A stretch of 64,000 bases of DNA, taken from NCBI GenBank assembly GCA_033816765.1, contig CM066295.1, positions 930,001 to 994,000 on the forward strand. Direction: 5' to 3'. Numbering within the stretch: the stretch's first letter is position 1; each line of letters begins with the position of its first letter. A model generated the notes under the pieces. The model was not told where the DNA came from. It ran no database searches and was given only the letters and a program-made list of their open reading frames with translations. Below, piece by piece: positions 10,361 through 22,381 of this stretch. This stretch comes from Nothopassalora personata. Taxonomy: Eukaryota > Ascomycota > Dothideomycetes > Mycosphaerellales > Mycosphaerellaceae. Both the position numbers and the translations under genes were made by a program.

Positions 10361-11225
10361 TCAAAACTTTCCGATCCCACCTTTCGCACTGTCACCCCTA
10401 CTATTCAAACTCTCCTCACTCAACTTATACTGCGCGCTAACCTCCCCACCCCTCTTCTGCAGGCCCAAATCACTCGGCGGAGCTTGTACATTAATCACCG
10501 TCCCACTAGCTTCCATCAACGCCCTCATCTCCGCGTCTCCCTCCCCAGCGCCAACACCATTCGAATGCTTCCTGCCTCCACTCAAAGGCGCAGTGAGCGT
10601 CTCACTCAGCTTCCTGGCATGGCTGGCAACCCTCTGTCCGGCGGAAGATCGGTGATTCGGCGAGAGAGGGGACGGCGCCGTCCGCGGTTGCGTAAACTGC
10701 TCATACGTGATCCGATTCGCCGTGACGGGCCTTTCAGCGAATTGGGCTGACGGGGAAGATTGGAGGGGTCGCAGGTCGGCGAACATGGCGATGGCGTCTT
10801 CTTGTTGTTTTCGCCGGTAGCGGTCTTGGAGTTCGGGGCTGAGGCCGGGGAGGTTGAGTTCGTGCCGGCGGAAGTCGGTTGGGGAACCCTGCGGAACTCA
10901 GAGGTTAGAGGAGGGTTGGGTGGGGAGGATGTGAGGGGTGGGTGGGTGGGAGAGGTGTTTGTTGTGGCGGGGTTCGGGGGTGGGGGTGGGGGCGGGGGGC
11001 AGGGCGGCAGGGCGGATAAAGAGCATGAGGGCATCAGGCTTCGGAAGGCGGAGGGAGGATTACTATCTGCAAAGGTTTCCTCGGTCCATCATCATATTCA
11101 TCGTCGTCAACGCTCGAGCCGCAGCAGAGCAACATGCTCATGAACCTTTCTCCGAAAGTCGGTTGATGCCCTCCGTGTACTTGATGATGATGAAGATGCG
11201 TCGTACTCGCAATCGTTGTGGACAT
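10361..11225 (-). CDS. Hypothetical small protein with N-terminal LLCCG motif
   Basis: Two exons: 11225-11064 and 10888-10361, joined by a 175-bp intron (GTAATC...CGCAG) that keeps frame; 229 residues. The N-terminus is His/Thr-rich and then has GERFMSMLLCCGSSVDDDEY, where the paired cysteines could be lipidated (inference). Exon 2 opens with GSPTDFRRHELNLPGLSPEL and QDRYRRKQQEDAIAMFADL, a conserved-looking charged helix. The rest is Ser/Pro/Gly-rich and probably disordered. An in-frame ATG 25 codons upstream (11,300) is an alternative start. I do not recognise the family. The intron is C-rich on the coding strand, which supports it being non-coding. Confidence 0.65.
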
Positions 11226-12584
11226 CTTCACAAGAAAGAAGCGTCCCGTTTGTGCTTTTGTCCACCTTGTCCGTCGGATCAAAGTGACGTCCAAGATCAA
11301 GGTTTCACACCTAGCTTGAGTCGTGTCTCGCGTGTCTCGAAACGGGGATCGTCAGCCAGATCTGTAAAAAGCCAGCAGCTTTTATTGAATGAATCGCTGG
11401 GATCTTCCGCTCCAGCGAGACCTTTGCCGAGAGCCCAGACCGCGGGTCGTAGAGACTGTCTCGAGAAGCTGTTCTGCTCGCATGCAGATGTGGAGGCACT
11501 GTGGCTTGAGGTTTTGGATATGTGCACTTGGTCTGTAGGATTGATGGATAGCCTGCGGTAGGCAATGGCGCGTGCTAAAAGAGCGGTGCTTTGCGTAGTC
11601 TGATGAGCACGCACGGTAAGTCGGGTGCAGATTGATCAGGTTGGAGTCGAAGAACAAAGACACGGGAATAGAACAAAAGCGACGAGGATGATGAGTGTGT
11701 TGGGGGGAAAGAAAGATCTCAACACCGTAATGTGTACACGCACAGAGTCCTGAGACAGGTATAGCCGAATTCGAGGCGAGATATGAGGTAGCATCCGTCG
11801 GTACCTATATCAAAGTATCTTGTAATTGATTGCGTCCTTTGTTTCTGCTGTGCTGGGGAAGATACCGATGATGAGAGGGAGGGTACAGCGTTGTGCCTGT
11901 CTTGATGAGATTGGTTTGACAGAACTTTCATTCGGTTCGAAAATGTCCTTGCTTGCAGCAAGAGTACAGTGAATGTGCTAGTTGCCCGTGTGCACATTCT
12001 TGCGCAGATGGTAGGGTCGACCCGCTGTGTTGGAATGTTGCATGTGCGCATGGATGTGTGGCGCATCGTGGGTTCTGCGACACCTTGACGTCGATCGGGC
12101 GAGATTCTTGGAACTAAGCGTGCGGGGGTGACATCGATCCACTCGCCATGATCGTTTTGGAGATGGCTATATCGCGACCAATGCTGCTGGATGAGATGAA
12201 CGCCTATAAGACATACGTCATCATAATCAATAAGTCCTTGTTCCCGTTTCACAGTTACCAAGGGAAAAAGTCGTAGGCATCATGTCTCAAAGAAGAGTTC
12301 TTCCAGAAGAACAGCTTCGATGGCGCCACATTTCGAGACACAAGCTCGCTCCCCGCGTGAGGCTGGAGAAATCATCTCACATTCTCCTCCACTTCCGGTC
12401 GTCTTTGTGCTACATGCCTTGCATGGGCAAGAACGCGTCAGGGTCTCATGATGAAACCGGCATCTCGGCTACAGCTTCATATGCAGGTCTGCGTAGATAA
12501 GGATGAAATGCGTTCCTGCAGCGACATGCAAAGGCACTGCCGAGCATATCAAAGTCTCATTGCGACTTTAAATGATGCAGGTGT
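11226..12584. other. Gene-free stretch
   Basis: 1.36 kb between the hypothetical gene (start side) and the 3' end of the aldehyde dehydrogenase gene. Frames up to 207 codons overlap on both strands without coding character. No repeats or RNA genes recognised. Confidence 0.45.
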
Positions 12585-14062
12585 TTATTTGGGGTAGTCC
12601 TTGACGTGGTAGCTCTTCAGCTTCACGAACTGGTCGAAGCCGAATCGTGACAGTGTCTGGCCTTTGCCGCTGTCTTTCCACCCGATCCACGCGAGATCCG
12701 GGGCTGGGTAGTCTGCACGGTTGACGAAGACGGTGCCGGCCTCGACATCGTTCGCGAGCTCGTTTGCCTTGGCAACATCCTTGGTCCAGATGGAGGCCGT
12801 CAGACCGAATCGGTTGTCGTTCATCCACTCAATGGCTTGTTCATCAGACTTGACACGAAGGACTGGAATAACGGGACCAAACGTCTCATCCTGCATGACT
12901 TGCATATCCTGCTTGACCTCAGTGAGGAGAGTTGGAGCGACATAGTTGCCATCGACAGGTGGGTTCTTGAAGGATGCATTCTCAGGTGTGGCATCATGTG
13001 CGCCCTGCTTGATGGCGTTCTGAATGTGTTCCTTGACACGCTGAGCTGCGGCTTTGCTGACAACAGGTCCAACGTGAGTGCCCTTGTCGCTTGGATCACC
13101 GAGCTTGTAGCCTGCGAGCACTTTTTGCACCTCGTTCACAAACTCATCGTGCACATCTTGGTGCACGTAAACACGCTCGAGACTGCAGCAGGACTGGCCG
13201 GAGTTGAAGACTGCTCCGTCCACGATCTCCTCGGCGGCCCAGGCGAGGTCGACGTCGGGACGAACGTATGCTGGGTCTTTACCACCGAGCTCGAGCCCAA
13301 TGCGGCAGTCAACTCGCCCAGCAGCCGCCTTCTGCACGGCGAGACCGCCGGGGACGGAGCCAGTAAAGCAAACGAGCTGAATCTCAGGTGACTGGACTAG
13401 CTTCTCGATCTTGCCGAAGTCGCCGCAGTGGAAGAGCTGGATCACATCCTCGTCAAGACCAGCCTCCACAAAGGCTCTTTGGACTTGCTCTGCCGTAGTG
13501 GGAGTCTGAGGTGATGGCTTGAGGATGACACTGTCACCGGCTAGGAGTGCTGGCACAAGCGAGTTTACTAGCGTGAGATATGGGTACTAGTGGCGTGTCA
13601 GTTGAATGACGAAGCATGGGGGGTGGCGACAGTCAGGCTATTATTATATACACGTACGTTCCACGGAAACAAGATCAGCACTGGTCCGAGAGGGCACTTG
13701 CGGATGAAACGCTTGAAGCCCTTCTCTGGCTCACCGGGCGTGTCGGACAGGGCTTCGTCGCTGATTTTTACCAAGTACTCGCCTCTCGCGACCGCGGTCG
13801 TGACCTCCTTGGCAGTGAAAGCAATAGGCCGCCCCATCTGCTCAGTGATCTCCTTGGCAAGCTCATGTTGTCTGTCGGTGATGATCTGGAGTGCTTTCTT
13901 CACAATCCGCTGTCGTTCCTGCAGTGGCGTCTTGCTGTACTTCAAGAAAGCCTTCCTCGCCGTCCTTGGCAACGCCGCCAACTCCGCGTCAGTCGGGCCA
14001 TTGCGCTCGACGACGGGCTTGTTGGTTGCAGGCGAGATTGTTGTGATCTTCTCGGCGGCCAT
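12585..14062 (-). CDS. Aldehyde dehydrogenase family protein
   Basis: Two exons, 14062-13658 and 13586-12585, with a 71-bp intron (GTACGT...CACTAG) that joins FPWN to YPYLTLVNSLVPALLAG in frame; 468 residues. The start MAAEKITTISPATNKPVVER is typical of the superfamily; an ATG 21 codons upstream is less likely. NAD(P)-dependent oxidation of an aldehyde to an acid is expected. Visible motifs: FPWN (132-135), CFTGSVPGG, LELGGKDPAYV with the general-base Glu near 234, GAVFNSGQSCCS with the catalytic Cys near 268, DETFGPVIPV, and a C-terminal FVKLKSYHVKDYPK. Substrate cannot be read from sequence; it is not an obvious match to a classical fungal AldA. It is divergent from the NADH dehydrogenase gene. 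Confidence 0.93.
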
Positions 14063-14346
14063 GGCTGTGGTGATGTGGTGATTGATATATATCGTGGTTT
14101 CGATATTCTTGTCTGTCAATCGCACGCTTTGCCATCGATAGAATATCGGACCAGAATGGGAACCGGATGCCGCAATGACGTGCGCGATGACCGAACGGGC
14201 TCACAGACAACTTTCCGTGGCAGCCGTGCGATCGTCTCGTGTTTCTTCATCTACCGACCTCATCTGAGGCACAACGGTCGTTCACGCCCCTGATCCCCCG
14301 ATAACACCTCGGTGTCTGAGCTGGCGGCAGCATCGCGCGCCTAAGA
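14063..14346. promoter_or_regulatory. Shared divergent promoter region ALDH / NDE
   Basis: 284 bp between the start codons of a likely NAD(P)H-producing enzyme and an NAD(P)H-oxidising respiratory enzyme. No defined motif is claimed. Confidence 0.45.
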
Positions 14347-16519
14347 ATGCTTCCTCTGCAGCGAGGCTTGGCCGGCTCTGCTCGCTCGTCTCTCTTGCAG
14401 GCACGCATTCAGCAAGTGCCGCGACCTGCACCCAATGCCTCCGTTCAGACCGCACAGAACACGGCGGCGAGACGATGGATGACATGCCAGCCGCCACCAC
14501 CACCACCACCACCACACATCCTTCGAACGGTCCGGCGCGTTGCCCGTCACGGGCCCACCACCACCACCAAGTACATCCAGGCGCGATGGGCGTCAGATAC
14601 GATTGCAAGGGCGACAGAAATAGTGCAGCCTCGACCAAGATCACGGATCGCACAATTCGCATACAAGACCCTGGCAGCATTCGGTCTCTTCGTGGCTATT
14701 AGTGGTGGCCTTGTCGTGGCCTTCTTCCTCTATGATGCCAGCACATACCGAGATGACCCGGAGGCGGTCGATATGTCGGTCTCGGAGCTGGCATTGGACC
14801 CGCGCAAAGGAGGACCGAAGAACCTGCCAATCGCCGAGTACTACATCGATGATGAGGAGGACCCCGATATGTTGGAGCAGAAGCACAAGCCGAAACTGGT
14901 CATCCTAGGTACTGGCTGGGGCAGCATAGCGATGCTGAAGCAACTGAATCCTGGAGACTACCACGTCACCGTCGTTTCGCCATCGAACCACTTCCTCTTC
15001 ACGCCCATGCTACCTTCGGCGACAGTCGGCACCCTCGAGCTGAGGAGTTTGGTGGAGCCGGTCAGAAAGATCATTCGTCGAGTCAAGGGCCACTTTGTCA
15101 AGGCATCAGCTGTGGACGTAGACTTTAGTAACAAGCTGCTTGAGCTGGAGTCGCAAGATGCGAACGGGAACAAACAACGCTTCTATGTGCCCTACGACAA
15201 GCTGGTTATTGGCGTGGGCTCAACCACGAATCCGCATGGCGTGAAGGGACTCGAGCATTGCCACTTTCTGAAGGACATTAGTGATGCGAGGAAGATCCGG
15301 AACGCCGTCATTCAGAACCTGGAAACTGCGTCTCTGCCTACAACACCTGATATCGAGCGAAGGCGACTGCTGTCTTTCGTGGTTTCTGGTGGTGGCCCGA
15401 CTGGCGTAGAGTTCGCCGCAGAGCTCTACGACATGCTGAACGAAGATCTGACCAAATTCTACCCCAAACTTTTGCGAAACGAAATTTCGGTGCACGTCAT
15501 ACAGTCTCGAGGACATATCCTAAACACCTACGATGAAGCGCTCAGCAAGTACGCCGAAGAACGGTTGGCTCACGACAATGTTGATGTACAGACCAACGCC
15601 AGAGTGAAGGAAGTCCGAAAGGACAGCATCTTGTACACACAAAAGGACAGCGAAGGCAAGACGATTACGAAAGAGCTTCCTATGGGTTTCTGTCTGTGGT
15701 CAACAGGTGTCTCACAGACAGAGTTTGCTCAGAAATTGGCCGAGAAGTTCGACAACCAAAATAATCGCCACGCCTTGGAGACCGACGGCCACCTTCGACT
15801 GGTAGGTGCACCTCTAGGCGACGTCTACGCCCTTGGTGACTGCAGCACAGTCCAGAACAACGTCTCAGACCACATCATGACCTTCCTCCGCACACTCGCC
15901 TGGGAGAAAGGCAAGGACCCCGAACACATGACCATCAGCTACAGCCAATGGTGCGAAGTAGCCAAACGCGTCAAGACCCGCTTTCCCCAGGCCAACGACC
16001 ACCTCCGTCGCCTCGGCAAACTCTTCGAACAGTACGACAAGGACAAGAGCGGCACCCTCGACTTCGGCGAGCTCAGTGAACTCCTTAAGCAGATCGACAG
16101 CAAGCTGACTTCCCTTCCCGCAACAGCACAACGCGCCAATCAGCAAGGTGTGTATCTCGGCCGTAAGTTCAACAAGCTGGCTCAAGCGGAGTATGGTATG
16201 AAGTTGAATGAGATTTACGATGGCGATGTTGATGAGGCGGCCTACAAGGCTTTTGAGTACAAGCATATGGGCAGCTTGGCATATATTGGTAATGCGGCGA
16301 TCTTTGACTTCAACGGACGAGGTTGGGGTGGTGGGTTAATTGCGGTGTACCTGTGGAGGAGTATTTACTTCGCGCAGAGTGTCAGTCTCAGGACGAGAAT
16401 GTTGCTCGCGATGGATTGGAGTAAGAGGGCTCTTTTCGGGAGAGGTGAGTCAAACTTTACTCGTCCTGACGAGATCCCGCAGTGTGCTAACTCGAGTTCC
16501 AGATATGATGAACTATTAG
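14347..16519 (+). CDS. nde1: External alternative NAD(P)H dehydrogenase with EF-hand (NDE1-like)
   Basis: Exon 1 is 14347-16444 and exon 2 is 16503-16519, with a 58-bp intron carrying a GCTAAC branch site. The splice gives a short end ...ALFGRDMMNY; reading through the intron would add about 30 unlike residues. Length 704. Type-II dehydrogenases oxidise cytosolic NAD(P)H at the inner mitochondrial membrane without pumping protons. Visible: a basic mitochondrial presequence (1-100), a membrane segment AFGLFVAISGGLVVAFFLYD (about 110-130), the FAD fold LVILGTGWGSIAMLK (about 183-198), the second Rossmann fold SGGGPTGVEFAAELYD (about 346), GDCSTV (about 498), and an EF-hand loop DKDKSGTLDFGEL (about 563-575). 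The C-terminal GRGWGGGLIAVYLWRSIYFA is the usual membrane anchor. The EF-hand points to the Ca2+-dependent external type. Confidence 0.95.
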
Positions 16520-18358
16520 ATGGAGCTAAGAGCTGGATAGACTGTACATTGATAAGATCCTACAATTGGAGAACCTCGCAAGACGAACCTCACATGTGAT
16601 ATCCAAGGTACTCGAATTGTCCTGGTTCGCTGCCGTTGGTGCTTCATCTTCCCGCTCGTTCTTCACTTCACGCGATCAGAATCTCCGTCCGGATGCGGAA
16701 GTTGAACAGTCAGCTGTCATATGAAGCGTTTGCGTGTATGAGCTGGACAAGGATTTCAACGGCGAGCGGTTGCATGCGGTGGTCACCGGGAATCGCCACC
16801 ATTTTCCGCATGCTCACAGCATTGCGACTTCTCTCAGCACTGCACACCCAATCGTGACCAACTTCAGGACTTCATCAGCGCCCAGCATGGCGGCCATGCC
16901 ACTTCTTTGACTTGTGGGAGCTGCGTTTACAGTCCTGTAAGGTCTGGGAGCAGTACCAAGCTGGGAAACTTAGCTTCTTGGCTACCTGCCAGATCTTCGA
17001 CCAGGGATTGATTCGAGAAAACCTATCCGCTGTTCAAGGAGTTCAACCTCCTTGTCACACATCTCGGCAAACTCGACTATACCGCTCAGTCTCGCAACTA
17101 CGAGACGAACTACTGAAGCCGTGACGAGTCGTGGGAGATACCAGACGTCGACAACAAGGTTTCCACCAAGGACCCACAATTTCTCCTGATGCCAGCTTGG
17201 TGCGCCATCACCAATGTCACAGGGTGTGCAGATACATCAAATCCAGAGATGATGTTCAGCATTCCGAGGAACAATTGCCGACATCTGTCTTCGCCGGTCA
17301 TCCCTCCGCAAAGGTCCTCCTGCAAATCACCGCAAACTGAAGCCGCATGCGGTTGACCTGATGGTTGCTTGGTCGAGTGATACGTGTGGACATCGGCCAA
17401 GAACCGCAAACTGCGACTTGGACACGAGAGCACTGAGTCATTCCATGATGTGCGGGTGCATGCACACGTACCTCCTCGCTGGGACCATGATGTACATGAC
17501 CATGATGTACATGGACTTGTACATCATGGTCCTTCCTTCGTAAAGGTGACGGCACTGTCCATGGCGCAGCCAAGCAATTCTGCTTTGCTCTGGACATGAA
17601 GGTGAACTAAGTGGCTGGCAAGAGTCGAGTCAAGCTGCCTTCTGGCGAGCTCAATTATATTCAGCTGGCTCACTTGTCCAATCTTGTCGGTGAAGTGTCT
17701 CGTTCGAGCTTCGCGATGTGCCACATCCTGTGAGACCGCTGGCTTTGTAATGCCGCCCTTCGAGGTCGACCGAGGCGAAGACCACGTCTGACTTCAATTC
17801 CCATGTCGGCGTGGGAGATAAGAGTGGGAATGCGACAGCCTCTATTGAAGCCCTTCCTGCCAGTATGTATGGCGCCTGCTGCGCTCGCCGTTCAAGATGG
17901 ATTATTGTGCGGGCCAAAGCTGTTATCGCGTCTTCCTATCAGCTGTCACGATGTCGTCCTGTCGCCAGAAAGCCCTGCGATCCTGGGCCTTATAATTTCC
18001 GTATACCGACCTCACCCGCTCTGCGTACCCTTCAAGAACCTAGCGCTTCTTCCAGGCTCGCCAGTAAACCGCGCCTTGCGAATCTGAACCAGATTTGACA
18101 CGCGACAGACATCTCCTAGCCAAGCCATCAGACCTTGTCATCTTCGGCGGATGTCGAGGACTCTTGTCATGCATGTGATGCCACGCGACCGCGGAAGGAC
18201 AGTTGAGATGTCTCCTTCAGTACACATATATACAATACCTCTGCTCCGGCATACATATCCTGTGAATCTTGCCTTGCCGTTTCTCACTTTACCGATTTCG
18301 AAGCGCCATCGCTAAGCACACCTTATCAATACACACCCTGATCCGGCATCCCCACTCA
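16520..18358. other. Long gene-free stretch with a strong hairpin
   Basis: 1.84 kb between the NDE 3' end and the MDV1 3' end. Many short frames, none recognisable and none supported on either strand. The main structure is the inverted repeat at 17,482-17,532, listed separately. It may contain remnants of a lost gene, but I cannot identify one. Confidence 0.45.
17482..17532. repeat. Perfect 15-bp inverted repeat with a palindromic loop
   Basis: Arms GGACCATGATGTACA (17,482-17,496) and TGTACATCATGGTCC (17,518-17,532) are perfect complements separated by 21 nt. The loop contains CCATGATGTACATGG (17,500-17,514), itself nearly self-complementary and sharing the CATGATGTACA unit. The region can form a long hairpin or cruciform. 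It sits in gene-free DNA and is not followed by a T-run. Confidence 0.8.
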
Positions 18359-20611
18359 TTAGCAGGACCATACACCCACGACACCATCTCTTCTGCCCTC
18401 GACCATATAGCCGTCCTTGATCCGCACTCGCTCAACAATCGAAGGCTTCGTCTCTTCCTCAGCAGCTGTGACGCCAGCGCCGCAGTCCCATTGCCGACCG
18501 TCGGTCTTGTCGTAGACTTTGACCACGTCCTCGCCTGCTGCGGCCACGATCCGGCGGGCATCAAATTGCATGGATGTGATGGGGTTATCGTAAGCGAAGG
18601 CGTCGTGGATGTTGCCGGTCCGGAGGTCCCAGATCTGTAGAATACATTAGCAATTCGTCGATTTGAACCATGTCTTGCGAGACTTACTCTTATGCTGCGA
18701 TCCTGGCTGCCGGTGACCAAGTAGACATCGTCAAACTGTAGCGATGTGACAGGGCCAGTGTGTCCAACCAGCGATCGATGCACCATGCCACTTCGTAGAT
18801 CCCATAATCTCACCATGCCATCGGCAGTCCCGCATGCCAGCGCTGTCTGGAAGACCTGTAGTGCCCCAATAAAGTCCGCTTCGGCACTGTGCACACGCCC
18901 ACCTGTAGGCCGCCACCAGCCACCAGCTTCTGCCGTATCCGTCTTTGCAGGTGGATTGAGGGTAGATGCCTGTGCTGCTGCCCACATGACGTCCAGCGTC
19001 TGCATGCAACGTCCATTCTCAAGATCCCACTGTCGTAGCGTCTTGTCCGCTGATCCAGATACTAGCGTGTTTCCGTTGAAGTTGAGCGCAGTCACTTCCG
19101 CAACATGCGCTTGCAACGTAAGCATATGGCAGTCTGCCATCGTATCGGACTGATACGTGGCTTGCAGAGGTAGTTGCTCCGGTTCTGAGGAAGTCGGCGT
19201 GAACATGTCTGCGCCGGTCGCTGATTCTGCCTTCCCATCCGCCTCGCTGTCTTCTTCCGGAATCGTCTGTGCGTTCAGGCTCGTGCTCTTTGGCGCAGCC
19301 TGGGGGTTGTAGTCTGCTTGGCTCAAATCCCAGAGTCGTATACTGGCGTCCATTGACCCAGTCGCAACAATGTTCTCATCAACCTGCAAGCATCTCACAC
19401 TTGATAGATGACCTTCTAGCAGGCCCATACATCGTCCTGCGTTAAGATCCCATACTCGTACCGTGTCGTCCAGGGCTGCCGTGACCATGGTGCCGAACGG
19501 CGCATCGAAGTCGATCGCGGTGATCGTGTCGTTGTGTGCTGGGATCTCCCGTATGCGGCTCCCCGGCTCCATGTGTTCGTGCAGTACCGGCATCGATATC
19601 CTCCTTGACGGTACCTTCTTCCTCTTTGGCTTTGGCGACTCTTTCACCTTGGGTAGCTTGCCGTACACACTTTCTGACATGAAACCTGGGCTGTCCGCAT
19701 CTTTCGGCTCCTTCGCTTCGCCATTTTCATTCTCTTCCTGTTCCGCTCTCGCCGCAGCTACCAGAGGGTCGATCCGTTGCGCCAATGCTTGCTCATCTGC
19801 CCATGCTTCTTGCGCAACCTCAAGCCTCTCGGCTACATCCATGACTTCCTGCTCGATTTCTCGCTCTTCGTCTTCCAAGCCTGCTAGCCTGTCCAGGATG
19901 ACTTTTCGCACAGTGTTCAAGTTCGCGATCTTGTTGTCAATCTCCCTGATCTCACTCGAGCACATGGTCTTCCGTATGCCCATCATCTCCAGCCGGTGTT
20001 CTAGCTTGTCTCTTTCTCGCCGTAGCTTATGCAGCTTCGGCGGTCCACTCTGCTCGTCGGCCGCCGCTTCAATCGACTTCGGACCCTTGCTGCCATGCCT
20101 GCTGTGCTTTTTCCTCCTTGCGCTCTTACTCGCGTCATCATCCTCTGGTAGACTGGCCTTGAAGCCCTCGAAGAGACTGAACGGACTCGAGGATTCCGGC
20201 ACGTTTCGCAAGACTTCGTCAGGTATATATGTCAACGCGCGATGCTCGATCTCGCTGGGTTGGAAGTGACTCCGTATCAGCTCGGTGGGGTTGGCTCGCG
20301 CAAAGGAGAAGACGGATCGCTGTATTGCGGGTCGCTGGGAGAATCGGCGAACGGACGACAATGCGCTTCGGTAATGCTCCTGCCCCGGCGTATCGTGGCT
20401 CGTGAAGTTGGCTCCAATGAGTTGGGAGGCTGTTGCGTGAACCGTACGACCAAAGGCTTCGATGTGGCGGGACTACACCGAAGCATGAGAAGTGTATCAC
20501 CGTGACGAGTCTGCTAAGACTTACTGAAACAATCGAGTCGTCTTCGCTCAGATGGGATCTGTGATTTGACCTCCGCGCGGGCGAACTGCTCCTGCCCCTG
20601 CTGTCCGCCAT
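18359..20611 (-). CDS. mdv1: Mitochondrial division WD40 protein Mdv1/Caf4-like
   Basis: Three exons: 20611-20525, 20472-18688, 18634-18359, with introns of 52 and 53 bp. Both restore family sequence: the first joins [10 protein letters not shown]... to [20 protein letters not shown], the second joins the last repeat to [13 protein letters not shown]. Product 715 residues, close to yeast Mdv1 (714). Mdv1 bridges the outer-membrane receptor Fis1 to the dynamin Dnm1 and drives mitochondrial fission. Layout: an N-terminal helical Fis1-binding part (1-130), a long coiled coil (about 179-252, [16 protein letters not shown]...), then seven WD40 repeats (about 335-710) with clear units such as [20 protein letters not shown] and [20 protein letters not shown]. 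The uninterrupted frame past 18,688 reads through an intron and is not the true end. Confidence 0.94.
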
Positions 20612-20884
20612 GTCGTGGTGTTTGATGGGTGGGTGTTAGGACACTTGCATGGTGGTGTCCGAGATATATTAGCCGGATCAGAAGCAGTTCAGCCTTGCAG
20701 ACGATGTGAATGATGCACAATCCTTGATCACATGCTCCCGCCGATATGTTGATCTTGGAACCGAGACATGACGATTTGGGGGCCTGAATTTCTGCCTGAT
20801 ATTCTACGCCCCCAGCAGGCATTGGAGTCTGGCACCCGGTCCGTACACAACAACAATATGACTATTCAATTATAAGATCTGACA
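20612..20884. promoter_or_regulatory. Divergent promoter region MDV1 / chorismate mutase
   Basis: 273 bp between divergent start codons, 5' UTRs included. No specific motif assigned. Confidence 0.45.
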
Positions 20885-21688
20885 ATGGACTCCGCCATAG
20901 ACCTAAATGATCCTCAAAAAGCACTCTCGTTGCAACACATCCGCTACCAACTCATCCGCCTCGAAGACACGGTGCTCTACAGCCTGATAGAGCGCGCGCA
21001 ATTCCCGCTGAACAATGCAATCTACACACCTGGTGCCATCCCGATCCACGGTTCTGGACTATCTTTCTCGGACTGGGTGCTGCGGGAACAGGAGCGCTTA
21101 CAGTCGAGGATACGGCGATACCAGAGCCCTGACGAGTATCCCTTCTTCCCCGACGCAATGGAACAGCTCATTCTACCACCCATTGACTACCCCAAGATTC
21201 TCTGGGACAACGACGTCAACGTCAACACCGAGCTCAAACAACGCTACATCGCCTCGATCCTCCCAGCAGTGTGTCCAAGCAGAGAACGAGAAGAGCGAGC
21301 TCGCGAGGCGCAGGAAAACTATGGCTCTGCAGCAACTGCAGATGTGACATGTCTGCAGTCGTTATCGAGACGCATCCATTTCGGAAAGTTCGTCGCCGAG
21401 TCGAAGTTCAAAGAAGATCCAGAGAAGTTCGTGAAATTGATCAAGGCTGGAGACACCAAGGGGATCGACGAGGCCATCACAAACATGGCAGTGGAGAGAC
21501 AAGTGCTGGAAAGGCTGAGGAAGAAGGCGGAGATGTATGGGCAAGATCCGAATCTGAAAGAGGAAGGACCGACGAAGATTCCGGTGGACGCGGTGGTCAG
21601 TACGTACAAAGATCATGTGATACCTATGACGAAGGTGGTGGAGGTGGATTATTTGATGCAGAGGTTGAAGGGGACGGAGTGGGAATGA
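20885..21688 (+). CDS. aro7: Chorismate mutase (AroQ fungal type)
   Basis: Intronless, 267 residues, close to yeast Aro7 (256). It converts chorismate to prephenate, the first step toward Phe and Tyr, and in fungi is allosterically controlled (Tyr off, Trp on). Family sequence runs throughout: LSLQHIRYQLIRLEDTVLYS and LIERAQFPLNNAIY at the N-terminus, FSDWVLREQERLQSRIRRYQ, then PDEYPFFPDA, LPPIDYPKILW, NVNTELKQRYI, CLQSLSRRIHFGKFVAESKF (the active-site helix), and VDAVVSTYKDHVIPMTKVVE with a final VDYLMQRLKG. The start at 20885 gives the usual N-terminus. Family identification is strong; allosteric behaviour is taken from the family. Confidence 0.97.
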   Translation: MDSAIDLNDPQKALSLQHIRYQLIRLEDTVLYSLIERAQFPLNNAIYTPGAIPIHGSGLSFSDWVLREQERLQSRIRRYQSPDEYPFFPDAMEQLILPPIDYPKILWDNDVNVNTELKQRYIASILPAVCPSREREERAREAQENYGSAATADVTCLQSLSRRIHFGKFVAESKFKEDPEKFVKLIKAGDTKGIDEAITNMAVERQVLERLRKKAEMYGQDPNLKEEGPTKIPVDAVVSTYKDHVIPMTKVVEVDYLMQRLKGTEWE

Positions 21689-22381
21689 GCGCGCTGGGTT
21701 GTGGTCATCACTTGAAGCGGCTGCTGGTTTGGATACGCGGTGCGACATCTCAAGTTCTTCTGGCAGCTCTGACAGGACATCTTACGGTAGACGCGTAGAC
21801 GACCAAAACGTGCCGCGAGGCCTTTCTACATTGAGGTCATCCTTTCCGACCAAGCGACTGTCCATTCCTCGGCGAGATACGGGCACTCATCTGCGTTCTC
21901 CATAACGTTTACGATGGTTATTGCTGAGATGCACACGTTCAGCCTTGTGCGGAGAATGATAGTCGTCCGCGGCACAGAGCTGACGCCACGGACGCCATCG
22001 GCGAATCATCTCGTGCTATGGCATATTCACCCCTGGTTCTTGCCTCAGGATGAATGGACGTCGAAGGGGTCTGCGAAACTTGCACCAATCACGTACTTGG
22101 CATCAAGTCAACGAGGGACATCATTATGCAGAAGGGGCTTCAATTACATTCCGGGATCTTGTCTAGACGCGACGATCCATCTTCTGAGCTCCCTCAAGAT
22201 CACTTGCAGGTTCTTTAACACGAGCTCAGCCGGCCAGCCGGCCGGCGATGATATTACAGCGTATGATGGACACTGCAGTCGACAGCTCAAGCCTGATGTG
22301 ACGACTGTCGCAGAGCAAGAGCTCGAGCCTTGCCTAGAAGACAGCCTGACCGATGAGTCGAAGATTCAGAGACATGGGTGA
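21689..22381. other. Gene-free stretch
   Basis: About 690 bp between chorismate mutase and the damaged membrane-protein gene. It may hold the lost 5' end of the latter; a 155-codon frame at 21914-22381 ends just where that gene's readable part starts but has no recognisable domain. Confidence 0.4.

Noticed and set aside
11719..12261. 180-codon minus-strand frame between genes
   Set aside because: No recognisable domain, no family-like sequence and no supporting context.
20219..20611. Separate 130-residue protein upstream of MDV1
   Set aside because: Its first 29 residues are MDV1 exon 1; the rest reads through a 52-bp intron and out of frame.
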